From Enterobacter sp. SA187 (GTDB lineage: Bacteria > Pseudomonadota > Gammaproteobacteria > Enterobacterales > Enterobacteriaceae), in the NCBI RefSeq assembly GCF_001888805.2, contig NZ_CP019113.1, positions 2,790,001 through 2,854,000 on the forward strand: DNA of 64,000 nucleotides, in the 5' to 3' direction. A program made the position numbers and the translations under genes. Below are positions 33,816 to 43,566 of the stretch, piece by piece; the stretch's first letter is position 1; each line of letters opens with the position of its first letter. Below the pieces are notes generated by a model. It was not told the origin of the DNA. It made no database searches and was given only the letters and a program-made list of their open reading frames with translations.

Positions 33816-34921
33816 GGTTCCAGTTTCAGCGCCGTTCTGGGGATGCAGCTACAGCTCAGAATGGTGCCATCGTCACCGATCGCCGACTGTTTCAGCGCAC
33901 TGACTTCCCCCTCGACTAAGCGTATCCGGCAGCAGCCGCAGATCCCCGCCCGGCAGGAGTAGGGTACGCGGATCCCCTGACTTTCCAGTTGTTCCAGTAA
34001 TACCTGTTGATTATTACCGGTAAATTGCTGTCCGTGAAAATCAATGCTGACGCCTGAGGGATCCGCTTTATCGACGTTAAGCGTTTCAGCAACGTTTCCT
34101 GCACCATAGATTTTTCCTGGCGCGCGGGCCAGCACCGTGACTTCATCGCCGACGCGGATCACGCCGCTGTTGCGGGCGATCAGGTTCTGGCCGAAATCCA
34201 CATCGCCATTGTCCTGGGCTGTGCGGAATCCCTGTAAAGTGGTAAGCGGTTCTCCGGACGGGTGCTTTTGCCCGCGCTCCGGGCTGACGGTGGTGAATAC
34301 GCAACGGCTACAGGGTTTAACCACATCGAAAATCACCTCGCCGATGCGCACCACTTTCCAGCCGTCTTCTTCCCAGGCGGCGGCGCCGCTGACCACCAGG
34401 TTGGGCCGGAACTGCTCTATTTGTACGCTGGCGGGGCAGCGCTGCTGGAGATCCCGTAGCGAGGCCTCGTTGACCAGCAGATAGGGAAAGCCATCGGCAA
34501 AGGAGAGCGGCACGCTTTCAAAGCGTTTTACCCTTCGCGTTGGCTGCGGGCCGACCCAGCGCAGTTGCACCTCGCGGGCGAAAAAACCGCTCAGCCACAG
34601 GTTAATGGCCGCAGGCGCTATAAAGGCCGTAAAATGGTTGCCCCAGACTTCAGTGGGTTCTGGCTGCGGGTCAAAATCCGCAAAGCGCACCAGCGCGCTG
34701 CTGCCATCGGGCGCGGTGAGGTGCAGCCCATCGGGTAGCAGGGCGGGCGTGAAGCGTACCATCGCGGGAAACTGACGGGCGGTGATGAAAGTGCCGTCGG
34801 GTTCAGTGAGCATAAATATACGATCGAACGCCAGGCCGCTGCTGTCCGCCAGCGCATGGGTAAGACCGGTGCCGCGCATCGATTTAACCGGATGAATAAA
34901 AAGCCGCGATAAGGTTGCCAC
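33812..34921 (-). CDS. ycbX: YcbX, MOSC and 2Fe-2S ferredoxin domain protein
   Basis: Molybdenum-cofactor-dependent protein. In E. coli YcbX, with YiiM, detoxifies N-hydroxylated base analogues. The 369 residues match E. coli. An N-terminal MOSC beta-barrel (about 1-120) is followed by the MOSC domain with the candidate Moco-ligand Cys in PCSRCVFTT near 205. The C-terminal plant-type ferredoxin domain has CRAGICGCC near 325-333 and a later Cys in LSCSC. Electron donors are not encoded nearby. It converges on zapC and is divergent from rlmKL. Confidence 0.95.
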   Translation of the reverse strand: MATLSRLFIHPVKSMRGTGLTHALADSSGLAFDRIFMLTEPDGTFITARQFPAMVRFTPALLPDGLHLTAPDGSSALVRFADFDPQPEPTEVWGNHFTAFIAPAAINLWLSGFFAREVQLRWVGPQPTRRVKRFESVPLSFADGFPYLLVNEASLRDLQQRCPASVQIEQFRPNLVVSGAAAWEEDGWKVVRIGEVIFDVVKPCSRCVFTTVSPERGQKHPSGEPLTTLQGFRTAQDNGDVDFGQNLIARNSGVIRVGDEVTVLARAPGKIYGAGNVAETLNVDKADPSGVSIDFHGQQFTGNNQQVLLEQLESQGIRVPYSCRAGICGCCRIRLVEGEVSALKQSAIGDDGTILSCSCIPRTALKLEP

Positions 34922-34960
34922 GCCATCCTCTTCTGAATCTGGAAATAAGCGCTCAACTTT

Positions 34961-34988
34961 ATGACATAGCGTTGAGATTAGCTATAAT
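34961..34988 (+). promoter_or_regulatory. rlmKL promoter
   Basis: -35 ATGACA (34961-34966) and perfect -10 TATAAT (34983-34988) with a 16-nt spacer, 33 nt before the rlmKL start. Confidence 0.75.
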
Positions 34989-35021
34989 GCGCAACAATTT
35001 TCTAAGTGAATAAGTGACGAT

Positions 35022-37139
35022 ATGATTTCTCTGTTTGCCAGTACGGCCCGCGGGCTGGAAGAGCTGTTAAAAACTGAACTGGAAAACCTGGGCGGGCAAA
35101 ACGTCCAGGTGGTTCAGGGTGGTGTCCATTTTGAGGGGGACACCCGGCTTGTCTACCAGAGCCTGATGTGGAGTCGTCTGGCTTCGCGCATCATGATGCC
35201 GATGAGCGAGTGCAAGGTGTACAGCGACCTTGATCTCTATCTCGGGGTGCAGGCGATAGACTGGACGGAGATTTTCAGCCCCGGCGCGACCTTTGCCGTG
35301 CACTTCAGCGGCCTGAACGACACCATCCGTAACAGCCAGTACGGCGCGCTCAAGGTGAAAGACGCCATCGTCGACAGCTTCACGCGCAAAAATCTGGAAC
35401 GCCCGAACGTCGATCGTGAAAAGCCCGATCTGCGTATCAATGTCTGGCTGAATAAAGATACTGCGCATATCGCGCTGGATCTGAGTGGCGAAGGTCTGCA
35501 CCAGCGCGGCTACCGTGACGGCACCGGCCTTGCGCCCATTAAAGAAAGCCTTGCGGCCGCTATTGTGATGCGATCTGGCTGGCAGCCGGGTACGCCGTTG
35601 CTCGATCCGATGTGCGGTTCCGGTACGCTTTTGATCGAAGCGGCGATGTACGCCACCGACCGTGCCCCTGGCCTGCATCGCGGGCACTGGGGATTCGGCG
35701 GCTGGGCGCAGCACGACGACGCCATCTGGAAAGAAGTGAAAGCCGAAGCCCAGGTACGCGCCCGTAAAGGCCTGGCGGATTACGGTTCGCGTTTCTATGG
35801 TTCCGACAACGACAGCCGCGTGATTGAACGCGCCCGCAGCAACGCCCGTCGCGCCGGTGTGGCTGATCTGATCGCGTTTGAGGTAAAAGACGTCGCCAAA
35901 CTCACCAACCCGCTGCCGGAAGGCCCGACCGGAACCATCCTCAGCAACCCGCCTTATGGCGAACGTCTGGACAGCGAACCGGCGCTGATCGCGTTGCACA
36001 GTATGCTGGGGCGCATTATCAAAAGTCAGTTCGGCGGCTGGAATTTATCCCTGTTCAGCGCTTCGCCGGATCTGCTCAACTGTCTGCAACTGCGCGCCGA
36101 TCGCCAGTTTAAAGCCAAAAACGGCCCGCTGGACTGCGTGCAGAAAAACTATGCTATTGCCGTGACCAGCGCCGATGCGCAGGGCGGCGGCAGCGCGTCG
36201 ATAGCGGAAGATTACGCTAACCGCCTGCGTAAGAACGTCAAGAAACTGGAAAAATGGGCGCGTCAGGAAGGCATTGAATGCTATCGCCTGTATGACGCCG
36301 ATTTACCGGAGTACAACGTGGCGGTGGATCGCTACGGCGATTCCGTGGTGGTGCAGGAGTACGCGCCGCCGAAAACCGTGGATCCGCAGAAAGCCCGTCA
36401 GCGCCTGTTCGATATTATTTCCGCCACTATCGCGGTGCTCGGTATCGCCCCGAACAAGCTGGTGCTGAAAACCCGTGAGCGGCAGAAAGGCAAAAACCAG
36501 TATCAGAAGATGAACGAGAAAGGGGACTTCATGCAGGTAAGCGAATATAACGCGCGCCTGTGGGTCAACCTGACCGATTATCTGGATACCGGCCTGTTCC
36601 TCGATCACCGTATCGCCCGTCGTATGCTGGGCCAGATGAGCAAGGGTAAAGACTTCCTTAACCTCTTTGCCTATACCGGCAGCGCCAGCGTGCATGCGGG
36701 GCTGGGCGGCGCGAAATCCACCACGACGGTGGATATGTCCCGCACCTATCTGGAGTGGGCCGAGCGCAACCTGCGTCTGAATAATCTCAGCGGCCGCGCG
36801 CACCGTCTGATCCAGGCCGACTGTCTGGCCTGGCTGCGCGATACCGATGAACAGTTTGATCTGATCTTTATCGATCCCCCCACATTCTCTAACTCGAAAA
36901 GAATGGAAGATGCCTTTGACGTGCAGCGGGATCACCTGCGCCTGATGAAAGATTTGAAACGTCTGCTGCGCAAAGGCGGCACCATTATGTTCTCGAACAA
37001 CAAACGCGGTTTCCGTATGGATCACGACGGTCTGGCTGAGCTCGGACTGAAAGCACAAGAAATCACGCAAAAAACACAGTCGCAGGATTTCGCCCGTAAC
37101 CGTCAGATCCACAATTGCTGGCTGATCACCTCAGCCTGA
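35022..37139 (+). CDS. rlmL: Bifunctional 23S rRNA methyltransferase RlmKL
   Basis: Fused enzyme that makes m2G2445 (RlmL half) and m7G2069 (RlmK half) in 23S rRNA during 50S assembly. It has 705 residues (E. coli 702). A THUMP domain (about 45-155) is followed by the first SAM domain, with DPMCGSGTLLIEA near 192 and the catalytic SNPPYGER near 308. The second SAM domain has LNLFAYTGSASVHA near 545 and IFIDPPTFSNSKR near 618. The uup gene follows after 11 nt and is probably co-transcribed. Confidence 0.98.
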   Translation: MISLFASTARGLEELLKTELENLGGQNVQVVQGGVHFEGDTRLVYQSLMWSRLASRIMMPMSECKVYSDLDLYLGVQAIDWTEIFSPGATFAVHFSGLNDTIRNSQYGALKVKDAIVDSFTRKNLERPNVDREKPDLRINVWLNKDTAHIALDLSGEGLHQRGYRDGTGLAPIKESLAAAIVMRSGWQPGTPLLDPMCGSGTLLIEAAMYATDRAPGLHRGHWGFGGWAQHDDAIWKEVKAEAQVRARKGLADYGSRFYGSDNDSRVIERARSNARRAGVADLIAFEVKDVAKLTNPLPEGPTGTILSNPPYGERLDSEPALIALHSMLGRIIKSQFGGWNLSLFSASPDLLNCLQLRADRQFKAKNGPLDCVQKNYAIAVTSADAQGGGSASIAEDYANRLRKNVKKLEKWARQEGIECYRLYDADLPEYNVAVDRYGDSVVVQEYAPPKTVDPQKARQRLFDIISATIAVLGIAPNKLVLKTRERQKGKNQYQKMNEKGDFMQVSEYNARLWVNLTDYLDTGLFLDHRIARRMLGQMSKGKDFLNLFAYTGSASVHAGLGGAKSTTTVDMSRTYLEWAERNLRLNNLSGRAHRLIQADCLAWLRDTDEQFDLIFIDPPTFSNSKRMEDAFDVQRDHLRLMKDLKRLLRKGGTIMFSNNKRGFRMDHDGLAELGLKAQEITQKTQSQDFARNRQIHNCWLITSA

Positions 37140-37150
37140 AGGAAGAATAA

Positions 37151-39058
37151 ATGTCATTAATTAGTATGCACGGTGCCTGGCTGTCGTTCAGCGATGCGCC
37201 GCTTCTCGATAACACCGAACTGCACATCGAAGATAACGAGCGCGTGTGTCTGGTGGGACGTAACGGCGCGGGTAAATCGACGCTGATGAAAATCCTTAAC
37301 CGTGAACTGGGTCTGGATGACGGGCGTATTGTTTACGAACAGGATCTGGTGGTGGCGCGCCTGCAACAGGATCCGCCCCGCAATGTAGCGGGCAGCGTGT
37401 ACGATTTCGTGGCGGAAGGTATCTCGGAGCAGGCGGAATACCTGAAGGCCTATCATGAGATTTCCCATCTGGTGATGACCGATCCGAGCGAAAAAAATCT
37501 TAACGAGATGGCGCGCTTACAGGATCTGCTGGACCACCACGGCCTGTGGCAGCTTGAAAACCGTATCAATGAAGTGCTGGAGCAGATTGGTCTGGAAGCG
37601 GATATGGCGCTGGCCTCGCTGTCCGGCGGCTGGCTGCGTAAAGCGGCGCTGGGCCGTGCGCTGGTCAGCAACCCGCGCGTGCTGCTGCTCGACGAACCGA
37701 CCAACCACCTCGACATCGAAACTATCGACTGGCTGGAAGGCTTCCTCAAGACCTTCAACGGCACCATCATCTTTATTTCCCACGACCGTTCGTTTATCCG
37801 CAATATGGCGACGCGCATTGTCGATCTGGATCGCGGTAAGCTGGTGACCTATCCGGGCAGCTACGATCAGTATTTGCTGGAGAAAGAAGAAGCGCTGCGC
37901 GTGGAAGAACTACAGAATGCGGAATTTGACCGCAAGCTGGCGCAGGAAGAAGTGTGGATCCGCCAGGGCATCAAAGCGCGTCGTACCCGTAATGAAGGAC
38001 GTGTGCGCGCCCTGAAAGCGATGCGTCGCGAGCGCGGCGAACGCCGTGAAGTGATGGGCAGCGCGAAAATGCAGGTCGAAGAGGCCTCCCGCTCTGGCAA
38101 GATCGTCTTTGAGATGGAAAACGTCAACTACGGCGTGGACGGCAAAGTGCTGGTGCGGGATTTTTCCGCCCAGGTTCAGCGTGGCGACAAGATCGCGCTT
38201 ATCGGGCCTAACGGCTGCGGTAAAACTACCTTGCTGAAGCTGATGCTCGGGCAGTTACAGGCTGACAGCGGCCGCGTGCACTGCGGCACCAAACTGGAAG
38301 TGGCCTATTTTGACCAGCACCGCGCGGAACTCGATCCGGACAGAACGGTGATGGATAACCTCTCCGAAGGCAAACAGGAAGTGCTGGTGAACGGGAAACC
38401 GCGCCATGTGCTTGGTTATCTGCAGGACTTCCTGTTCCATCCAAAACGCGCCATGACGCCGGTGCGCGCGCTGTCGGGCGGAGAGCGTAACCGCCTGCTG
38501 CTGGCGCGTCTGTTCCTCAAGCCCAGCAACCTGCTGATCCTTGATGAACCGACCAACGACCTGGATGTGGAAACCCTCGAACTGCTGGAAGAGTTAATCG
38601 ATGGCTATCAGGGCACCGTCATGCTGGTGAGCCACGATCGTCAGTTCGTCGATAACACCGTGACGGAATGCTGGATCTTCGAAGGCGAAGGCCGCATCGG
38701 TCAGTATGTCGGCGGTTACCAGGACGCGCGCGGCCAGCAGGCGGCTTCGCTGGCGCATAAACAGTCAGCGTCGAAAAAAAGTGCCGAAACGGCGGCCCCT
38801 AAAGCAGAAACTGTTAAACGTGCCGGTAACAAACTAAGCTATAACCTGCAACGCGAACTTGAGCAGCTGCCGCAGCGTCTGGAAACGCTGGAAGCGGAAC
38901 TGAGCGCGCTTCAGGCGCAGGTCGCTGACGGTGCATTCTTCAGCCAGCCTCATGACCATACGCAAAAAGTGCTGGCCGATATGGCGCAGGCTGAACAGGC
39001 GCTGGAAGAAGCTTTTGAGCGTTGGGAATACCTTGAGGCCCTTAAAAACGGCGCGTAA
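37151..39058 (+). CDS. uup: ABC-F ATPase Uup
   Basis: Soluble tandem-ATPase ABC-F protein of 635 residues. In E. coli it limits transposon precise excision and acts on ribosomes and branched DNA. The first nucleotide-binding domain has Walker A GRNGAGKST near 36 and signature LSGGW. The second has GPNGCGKTT near 352 and signature LSGGERNR. An interdomain linker of charged residues lies at about 245-315. A C-terminal DNA-binding coiled coil (about 560-635) is rich in Glu and Leu. It lies 11 nt after rlmKL and 14 nt before pqiA. Confidence 0.98.
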   Translation: MSLISMHGAWLSFSDAPLLDNTELHIEDNERVCLVGRNGAGKSTLMKILNRELGLDDGRIVYEQDLVVARLQQDPPRNVAGSVYDFVAEGISEQAEYLKAYHEISHLVMTDPSEKNLNEMARLQDLLDHHGLWQLENRINEVLEQIGLEADMALASLSGGWLRKAALGRALVSNPRVLLLDEPTNHLDIETIDWLEGFLKTFNGTIIFISHDRSFIRNMATRIVDLDRGKLVTYPGSYDQYLLEKEEALRVEELQNAEFDRKLAQEEVWIRQGIKARRTRNEGRVRALKAMRRERGERREVMGSAKMQVEEASRSGKIVFEMENVNYGVDGKVLVRDFSAQVQRGDKIALIGPNGCGKTTLLKLMLGQLQADSGRVHCGTKLEVAYFDQHRAELDPDRTVMDNLSEGKQEVLVNGKPRHVLGYLQDFLFHPKRAMTPVRALSGGERNRLLLARLFLKPSNLLILDEPTNDLDVETLELLEELIDGYQGTVMLVSHDRQFVDNTVTECWIFEGEGRIGQYVGGYQDARGQQAASLAHKQSASKKSAETAAPKAETVKRAGNKLSYNLQRELEQLPQRLETLEAELSALQAQVADGAFFSQPHDHTQKVLADMAQAEQALEEAFERWEYLEALKNGA

Positions 39059-39072
39059 TTCAGGATAAACGT

Positions 39073-40326
39073 ATGTGCGATCACCACCATGCCACCCGGC
39101 ACATTTTGTGTTCTCAGTGTGACTTGCTGGTGGCACTCCCCGCGCTGGAGGACGGTCATAAAGCGGACTGTCCTCGCTGCGGGCATACCCTGACCACAAA
39201 ATGGGCCGAACCGCGTCAGCGTCCCAGCGCCTATTCGCTGGCGGCGCTCTTTATGCTGCTGCTGGCCAATCTCTTTCCCTTCGTCAATATGAAGGTCGCC
39301 GGTATCACCAGCGAGGTGACGCTGCTGGAAATTCCGCGCGTGATGTTTTCGGAAGATTACGCCAGCCTCGGCACCTTTTTCCTGCTGTTTGTGCAACTGG
39401 TACCGGCGTTTTGCCTGGTGACGATCCTGTTGCTGGTCAACCGCGTCACGCTGCCCTGGCGCGTACAGGCTTTTCTGGCGCGGATATTCTTTCAGCTAAA
39501 ATCCTGGGGCATGGCGGAGATTTTCCTCGCCGGCGTGCTGGTGAGTTTTGTGAAGCTGATGGCCTACGGCGATATTGGCATCGGCAGCAGTTTTGTGCCC
39601 TGGTGCCTGTTCTGTCTGCTGCAACTGCGTGCCTTTCAGTGCGTCGACCGGCGCTGGCTGTGGGACGATCTCGCGCATATGCCGCCGGTGGATCAGCCGC
39701 TTAAAACGGGCGTCACTGGCCTTCGCCAGGGGCTGCGCTCCTGCCCGTGCTGCACCGCGATTTTGCCTGCGGATTTACGCCAGTGTCCGCGCTGTCACAC
39801 CCGCGGTTATGTGCGACGCAAAAACAGTCTGCAATGGACAATGGCGCTGCTGATCACCTCTGTCCTGCTTTATCTGCCCGCCAATATTCTGCCAATCATG
39901 ATCACCGATCTGCTGGGCGATAAAATGCCCTCCACCATTCTGGCGGGGGTCATTTTGCTGTGGGGGGAGGGATCCTATCCGGTGGCGCTGGTCATTTTTA
40001 TCGCCAGTATTATGGTGCCGACGCTCAAAATGATCGCGCTTGGCTGGCTGTGCTGGGACGCAAAAGGGCACGGCAGGCGTGACGGCGAGCGCATGCACCT
40101 GATTTATGAAGTAGTGGAATTTGTCGGCCGCTGGTCGATGATTGACGTTTTTGTTATCGCTGTGCTGTCCGCGCTGGTGCGCATCGGCGGTCTTATGAAC
40201 ATATACCCCGCAACAGGCGCATTAATGTTTGCGCTGGTGGTCATCATGACAATGTTTGCGGCAATGACTTTCGATCCCCGTCTGTCCTGGGATCGTGAGC
40301 CAGAATCAAGCCATGAGGAGCAGTAA
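39073..40326 (+). CDS. pqiA: Intermembrane transport protein PqiA
   Basis: Inner membrane partner of the PqiABC lipid-transport bridge. The 417-residue protein has two repeats. Each has a zinc-ribbon-like Cys pair set (CSQCDLL and CPRCG near residues 14 and 37; CPCC and CPRC near 223 and 235) followed by four membrane helices. E. coli pqiA is induced by paraquat through SoxS. The stop is 4 nt before the pqiB ATG. Confidence 0.97.
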   Translation: MCDHHHATRHILCSQCDLLVALPALEDGHKADCPRCGHTLTTKWAEPRQRPSAYSLAALFMLLLANLFPFVNMKVAGITSEVTLLEIPRVMFSEDYASLGTFFLLFVQLVPAFCLVTILLLVNRVTLPWRVQAFLARIFFQLKSWGMAEIFLAGVLVSFVKLMAYGDIGIGSSFVPWCLFCLLQLRAFQCVDRRWLWDDLAHMPPVDQPLKTGVTGLRQGLRSCPCCTAILPADLRQCPRCHTRGYVRRKNSLQWTMALLITSVLLYLPANILPIMITDLLGDKMPSTILAGVILLWGEGSYPVALVIFIASIMVPTLKMIALGWLCWDAKGHGRRDGERMHLIYEVVEFVGRWSMIDVFVIAVLSALVRIGGLMNIYPATGALMFALVVIMTMFAAMTFDPRLSWDREPESSHEEQ

Positions 40327-40330
40327 AAAC

Positions 40331-41968
40331 ATGGAGACGAAAAGTGGGGATGCGAAGGTGCAAAAGGTAAAAAGCTGGTCGCCGGTGTGGATCTTTCCCA
40401 TCGTGACCGCGCTTATCGGCGCATGGATCCTGTTTTATCACTACAGCCATCAGGGGCCGGTGGTAACACTCATCACCAACAATGCCGAAGGCATCGAAGC
40501 GGGTAAAACCACCATCAAAAGCCGCAGTATTAACGTCGGCGTGGTGGAATCCGCCACCCTGGCGGATGACCTTAAGCGCGTGGAGATCAAGGCGCGGTTG
40601 AACGCGGATATGAGCAAACTGCTGCATGGCGACTCGGTATTCTGGGTGGTGAAACCCCAGGTTGGCCGGGAGGGGATCAGCGGGCTGGGCACGCTGTTAT
40701 CCGGTGCTTATATTGAGTTACAGCCGGGCAGTAAAGGGACGCAGCCGGAAAGCTATAAATTGCTGGATTCGCCGCCGCTCGCGCCGCCGGATGCGAAGGG
40801 CATCCGCGTGCTGCTCGACAGTAAAAAAGCGGGGCAGCTGTCGCCGGGCGATCCGGTGCTGTTCCGCGGCTATCGCGTGGGCTCGGTTGAAACCAGCACT
40901 TTTGATTCGGAAAAGCGCACCATCAGCTATCAGCTGTTTATTAATGCGCCAAACGATCGTCTGGTTACCAGCAACGTCCGCTTCTGGAAAGACAGCGGTA
41001 TTGCGGTGGATCTGACGTCCGCCGGGATGCGCGTTGAGATGGGATCGCTGACCACGCTGTTTGGCGGCGGTGTCAGCTTTGATGTGCCGGAAGGCATTGA
41101 CCTGGGCACGCCTGTAGCGGAAAAGACCGCATTCACGCTGTTTGACGATCAGCGCAGTATCCAGGAATCGCTCTATACCGACCATATCGATTACCTGATG
41201 TTCTTCAAAGATTCCATCCGTGGCCTGCAGGCGGGCGCGCCGGTGGAATTCCGCGGAATTCGTCTGGGGACGGTAAGCAAGGTTCCGGCGATGATGCCGG
41301 GGATGGAACAGGCCCTGGACAACGATTACCGTATTCCGGTGCTGGTGCGTATTGAGCCGGAACGACTGGCCAGCCAGCTTGGCGAAATGCCGGACATGAA
41401 ATCCCATATCAATGAACTGCTAAAAAGCGGCCTGCGCGGTTCGCTGAAAACCGGCAATCTGGTGACAGGCGCGCTCTATATCGATATGGATTTCTATCCG
41501 AAAGCGCCGCCGGTAACCGGGGTACGTCGCTATGGCGGCTATGAAATTATTCCTACCGTGAGCGGCGGGCTGGCGCAGATCCAGCAACGTCTGATGGATA
41601 CCCTGGATAAGATCAACAATCTGCCGCTGAACCCGATGATTGAGCAGGCCACGAATTCGCTGAATGAAACCCAGCGCACCATGCGCCGCCTGCAAACCAC
41701 GCTGGATAATCTCAATAAGATCACCGCCAGCCAGTCCGCGCAGCAACTGCCGGCGGATATGCAGAAAACCCTGCGCGAGCTGAACCGCAGTATGCAGGGC
41801 TTCCAGCCAGGATCGGCGGCGTACAACAAAATGGTGGCGGATATGCAGCGGCTGGATCAGGTACTGCGTGAACTGCAACCGGTACTGAAAACGCTGAACA
41901 CCAAGAGCAATGCGCTGGTATTTGAAGCGAAGGATAAAAAAGATCCTGAGCCTAAGAGGGCAAAATAA
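40331..41968 (+). CDS. pqiB: Intermembrane transport MCE protein PqiB
   Basis: Membrane-anchored protein with three MCE domains that stack into a hexameric syringe-like tube spanning the periplasm. ATG 40331 gives 545 residues (E. coli 546). An in-frame start at 40295 overlaps pqiA and is not supported. One membrane helix (VWIFPIVTALIGAWILF, near 18-34) anchors the N-terminus. MCE repeats follow at about 42-140, 158-270 and 285-395. A helical C-terminal region with many Gln and Leu (about 425-520) forms the long needle. The stop shares one base with the pqiC start. Confidence 0.97.
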   Translation: METKSGDAKVQKVKSWSPVWIFPIVTALIGAWILFYHYSHQGPVVTLITNNAEGIEAGKTTIKSRSINVGVVESATLADDLKRVEIKARLNADMSKLLHGDSVFWVVKPQVGREGISGLGTLLSGAYIELQPGSKGTQPESYKLLDSPPLAPPDAKGIRVLLDSKKAGQLSPGDPVLFRGYRVGSVETSTFDSEKRTISYQLFINAPNDRLVTSNVRFWKDSGIAVDLTSAGMRVEMGSLTTLFGGGVSFDVPEGIDLGTPVAEKTAFTLFDDQRSIQESLYTDHIDYLMFFKDSIRGLQAGAPVEFRGIRLGTVSKVPAMMPGMEQALDNDYRIPVLVRIEPERLASQLGEMPDMKSHINELLKSGLRGSLKTGNLVTGALYIDMDFYPKAPPVTGVRRYGGYEIIPTVSGGLAQIQQRLMDTLDKINNLPLNPMIEQATNSLNETQRTMRRLQTTLDNLNKITASQSAQQLPADMQKTLRELNRSMQGFQPGSAAYNKMVADMQRLDQVLRELQPVLKTLNTKSNALVFEAKDKKDPEPKRAK

Positions 41969-42534
41969 TGAAAAATGGAGTAGTCATCGCCGCGACGCTG
42001 CTGCTGGCGGCCTGTAGCAGCAACGTGGAAGAGACGAATTATTATCAGTTGCCGACGCCGCAACAGAATACCGTGCAGCGCCAGAGTGGTAGCGCCGACC
42101 GTCTGCTGTGGGTGGAGCAGGTTTCAGTGCCCGATTATCTGGCGGGTAATGGTGTGGTGTACCAGACCAGCGATGTAAAATACGCTATCGGCACGCAAAA
42201 CCTGTGGGCCAGCCCGCTCGATCAGCAGCTGCGCACAACGCTGGTGTCCAACCTCAGTCAGCAATTACCTGGTTGGGTAGTGGCTTCAACGCCGCTTGGC
42301 AACGAGCAGGATACGCTGAACGTGACGGTGACAGGGTTTCACGGGCGCTATGATGGGCGGGTGATTGTCAGCGGCGAGTGGTTGCTCAACCATCAGGGGC
42401 AGCTGATAAAGCGACCATTCCATATCGAAATGACGCAGCAGCAGGATGGTTACGATGCAATGGTGAAAGTGCTGGGCGAGGCGTGGAGTCGTGAAGCGGG
42501 CGACATCGCGCGGGAACTTAACCGTCTGCCCTGA
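41968..42534 (+). CDS. pqiC: Outer membrane lipoprotein PqiC
   Basis: Lipoprotein (YmbA) that receives PqiB at the outer membrane. The lipobox is LLLAACSSN, with Cys at residue 16. Residue +2 after Cys is Ser, not Asp, so Lol sorting to the outer membrane is expected. It has 188 residues (E. coli 187). It completes pqiABC and is followed by a strong terminator. Confidence 0.97.
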   Translation: MKNGVVIAATLLLAACSSNVEETNYYQLPTPQQNTVQRQSGSADRLLWVEQVSVPDYLAGNGVVYQTSDVKYAIGTQNLWASPLDQQLRTTLVSNLSQQLPGWVVASTPLGNEQDTLNVTVTGFHGRYDGRVIVSGEWLLNHQGQLIKRPFHIEMTQQQDGYDAMVKVLGEAWSREAGDIARELNRLP

Positions 42535-42548
42535 TTGCTATTAATCCT

Positions 42549-42588
42549 AAAAAACCGCCGGTTTGCTCACGCACTGGCGGTTTTTTTT
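42549..42588 (+). terminator. pqi operon terminator
   Basis: Stem AAAAAACCGCC/GGCGGTTTTTT around a 16-nt loop, followed by eight T. It begins 15 nt after the pqiC stop. Confidence 0.9.
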
Positions 42589-42688
42589 ATGTCGGTTTTC
42601 CGGGCATTTACTTGTGCCGTCTCACACTTTTTGTACAAATGAAGTTCTGTGTATCTCACATTTATGACAATGGTATGAATTTTGTGCA

Positions 42689-42717
42689 TTGACGATGCTG
42701 TTCATCCGCGTTACAAA
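42689..42717 (+). promoter_or_regulatory. rmf promoter
   Basis: -35 TTGACG (42689-42694) and -10 TACAAA (42712-42717) with a 17-nt spacer, giving a leader of about 65 nt before rmf. A weak -10 fits a growth-phase-controlled promoter. Confidence 0.65.
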
Positions 42718-42789
42718 AGAGACGTGATTGCGCATTTTGTAATCACTGTTTTCTTTTCCACCAGACTCAAAATATGAGGGAAACGAGGC

Positions 42790-42957
42790 ATGAAGAGACA
42801 AAAACGAGATCGCCTGGAACGGGCACATCAACGTGGGTATCAGGCTGGTATTGCCGGACGCTCAAAAGAACTATGTCCTTACCAGACGCTGAATCAGAGG
42901 TCATACTGGCTTGGAGGCTGGCGAGAAGCCATGGAGGTCAGGACAGTAATCGCCTGA
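42790..42957 (+). CDS. rmf: Ribosome modulation factor
   Basis: Basic 55-residue protein that dimerises 70S ribosomes into inactive 100S particles in stationary phase. The product starts MKRQKRDRLERAHQRGYQAG and is nearly identical to E. coli RMF, differing mainly in the last residues (EVRTVIA). The ATG is preceded by GAGGGAAACGAGGC. A different-frame reading from 42774 is a shadow. E. coli rmf is ppGpp-dependent. Confidence 0.97.
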   Translation: MKRQKRDRLERAHQRGYQAGIAGRSKELCPYQTLNQRSYWLGGWREAMEVRTVIA

Positions 42958-42974
42958 TTCTGTCTCTTTAGTAA

Positions 42975-42999
42975 GAAACCTCCGCCTGGCGGAGGTTTC
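42975..42999. terminator. Hairpin between rmf and fabA
   Basis: Perfect 10-bp stem GAAACCTCCG/CGGAGGTTTC with a 5-nt loop between the convergent stops. There is no strong T-run on either side. Confidence 0.7.
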
Positions 43000-43013
43000 G
43001 CCTGTCAGGGCAC

Positions 43014-43532
43014 TCAGAATGCAGACGTATCCTGGAACAGCCCAACTTTCAAATCGTTTGCCGTATAGATCACGCGACCATCGACCAGCACTTCGCCATC
43101 CGCCAGGCCCATAATCAGACGACGGTTAACCACACGCTTGAAGTGAATGCGGTAGGTGACTTTTTTCGCCGTCGGCAGAACCTGGCCGGTGAATTTCACT
43201 TCACCCACGCCCAGCGCACGGCCTTTGCCTTCGCCGCCGAGCCAGCCGAGATAGAAGCCAACCAGCTGCCACATGGCATCCAGACCCAGGCAGCCAGGCA
43301 TCACCGGATCGCCAATGAAGTGGCAACCGAAGAACCACATGTCCGGATGGATATCCAGCTCGGCTTCAACATAGCCTTTATCAAAGTTACCACCGGTTTC
43401 CGTCATTTTGACGACACGGTCCATCATCAGCATGTTGGGAGCAGGTAACTGCGGGCCTTTTTCGCCAAACAGCTCACCACGACCAGAGGCAAGAAGGTCT
43501 TCTTTCGTATAGGATTCGCGTTTATCTACCAT
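43014..43532 (-). CDS. fabA: 3-hydroxydecanoyl-ACP dehydratase/isomerase FabA
   Basis: Dehydrates 3-hydroxydecanoyl-ACP and isomerises the trans-2 to the cis-3 product, starting unsaturated fatty acid synthesis. ATG 43532 gives 172 residues, the E. coli length; the longer reading to 43595 runs through the promoter. Catalytic residues are H71 in GCHFIGDPV and D85 in GLDAMW. FadR and FabR operators lie directly upstream. The gene is 69 nt downstream of lonH on the same strand. Confidence 0.98.
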   Translation of the reverse strand: MVDKRESYTKEDLLASGRGELFGEKGPQLPAPNMLMMDRVVKMTETGGNFDKGYVEAELDIHPDMWFFGCHFIGDPVMPGCLGLDAMWQLVGFYLGWLGGEGKGRALGVGEVKFTGQVLPTAKKVTYRIHFKRVVNRRLIMGLADGEVLVDGRVIYTANDLKVGLFQDTSAF

Positions 43533-43566
43533 GTTTTGAGTAAGCCTTATTGTAAGTTTGGGACGC

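Noticed and set aside
42647..42661. TGTGTATCTCACA near rmf considered as a CRP site
   Set aside because: The half-sites are three bases too close for the TGTGA-N6-TCACA layout.
42774..42971. 65-codon reading overlapping rmf in another frame
   Set aside because: rmf itself is in a different frame and is conserved; this reading has no support.
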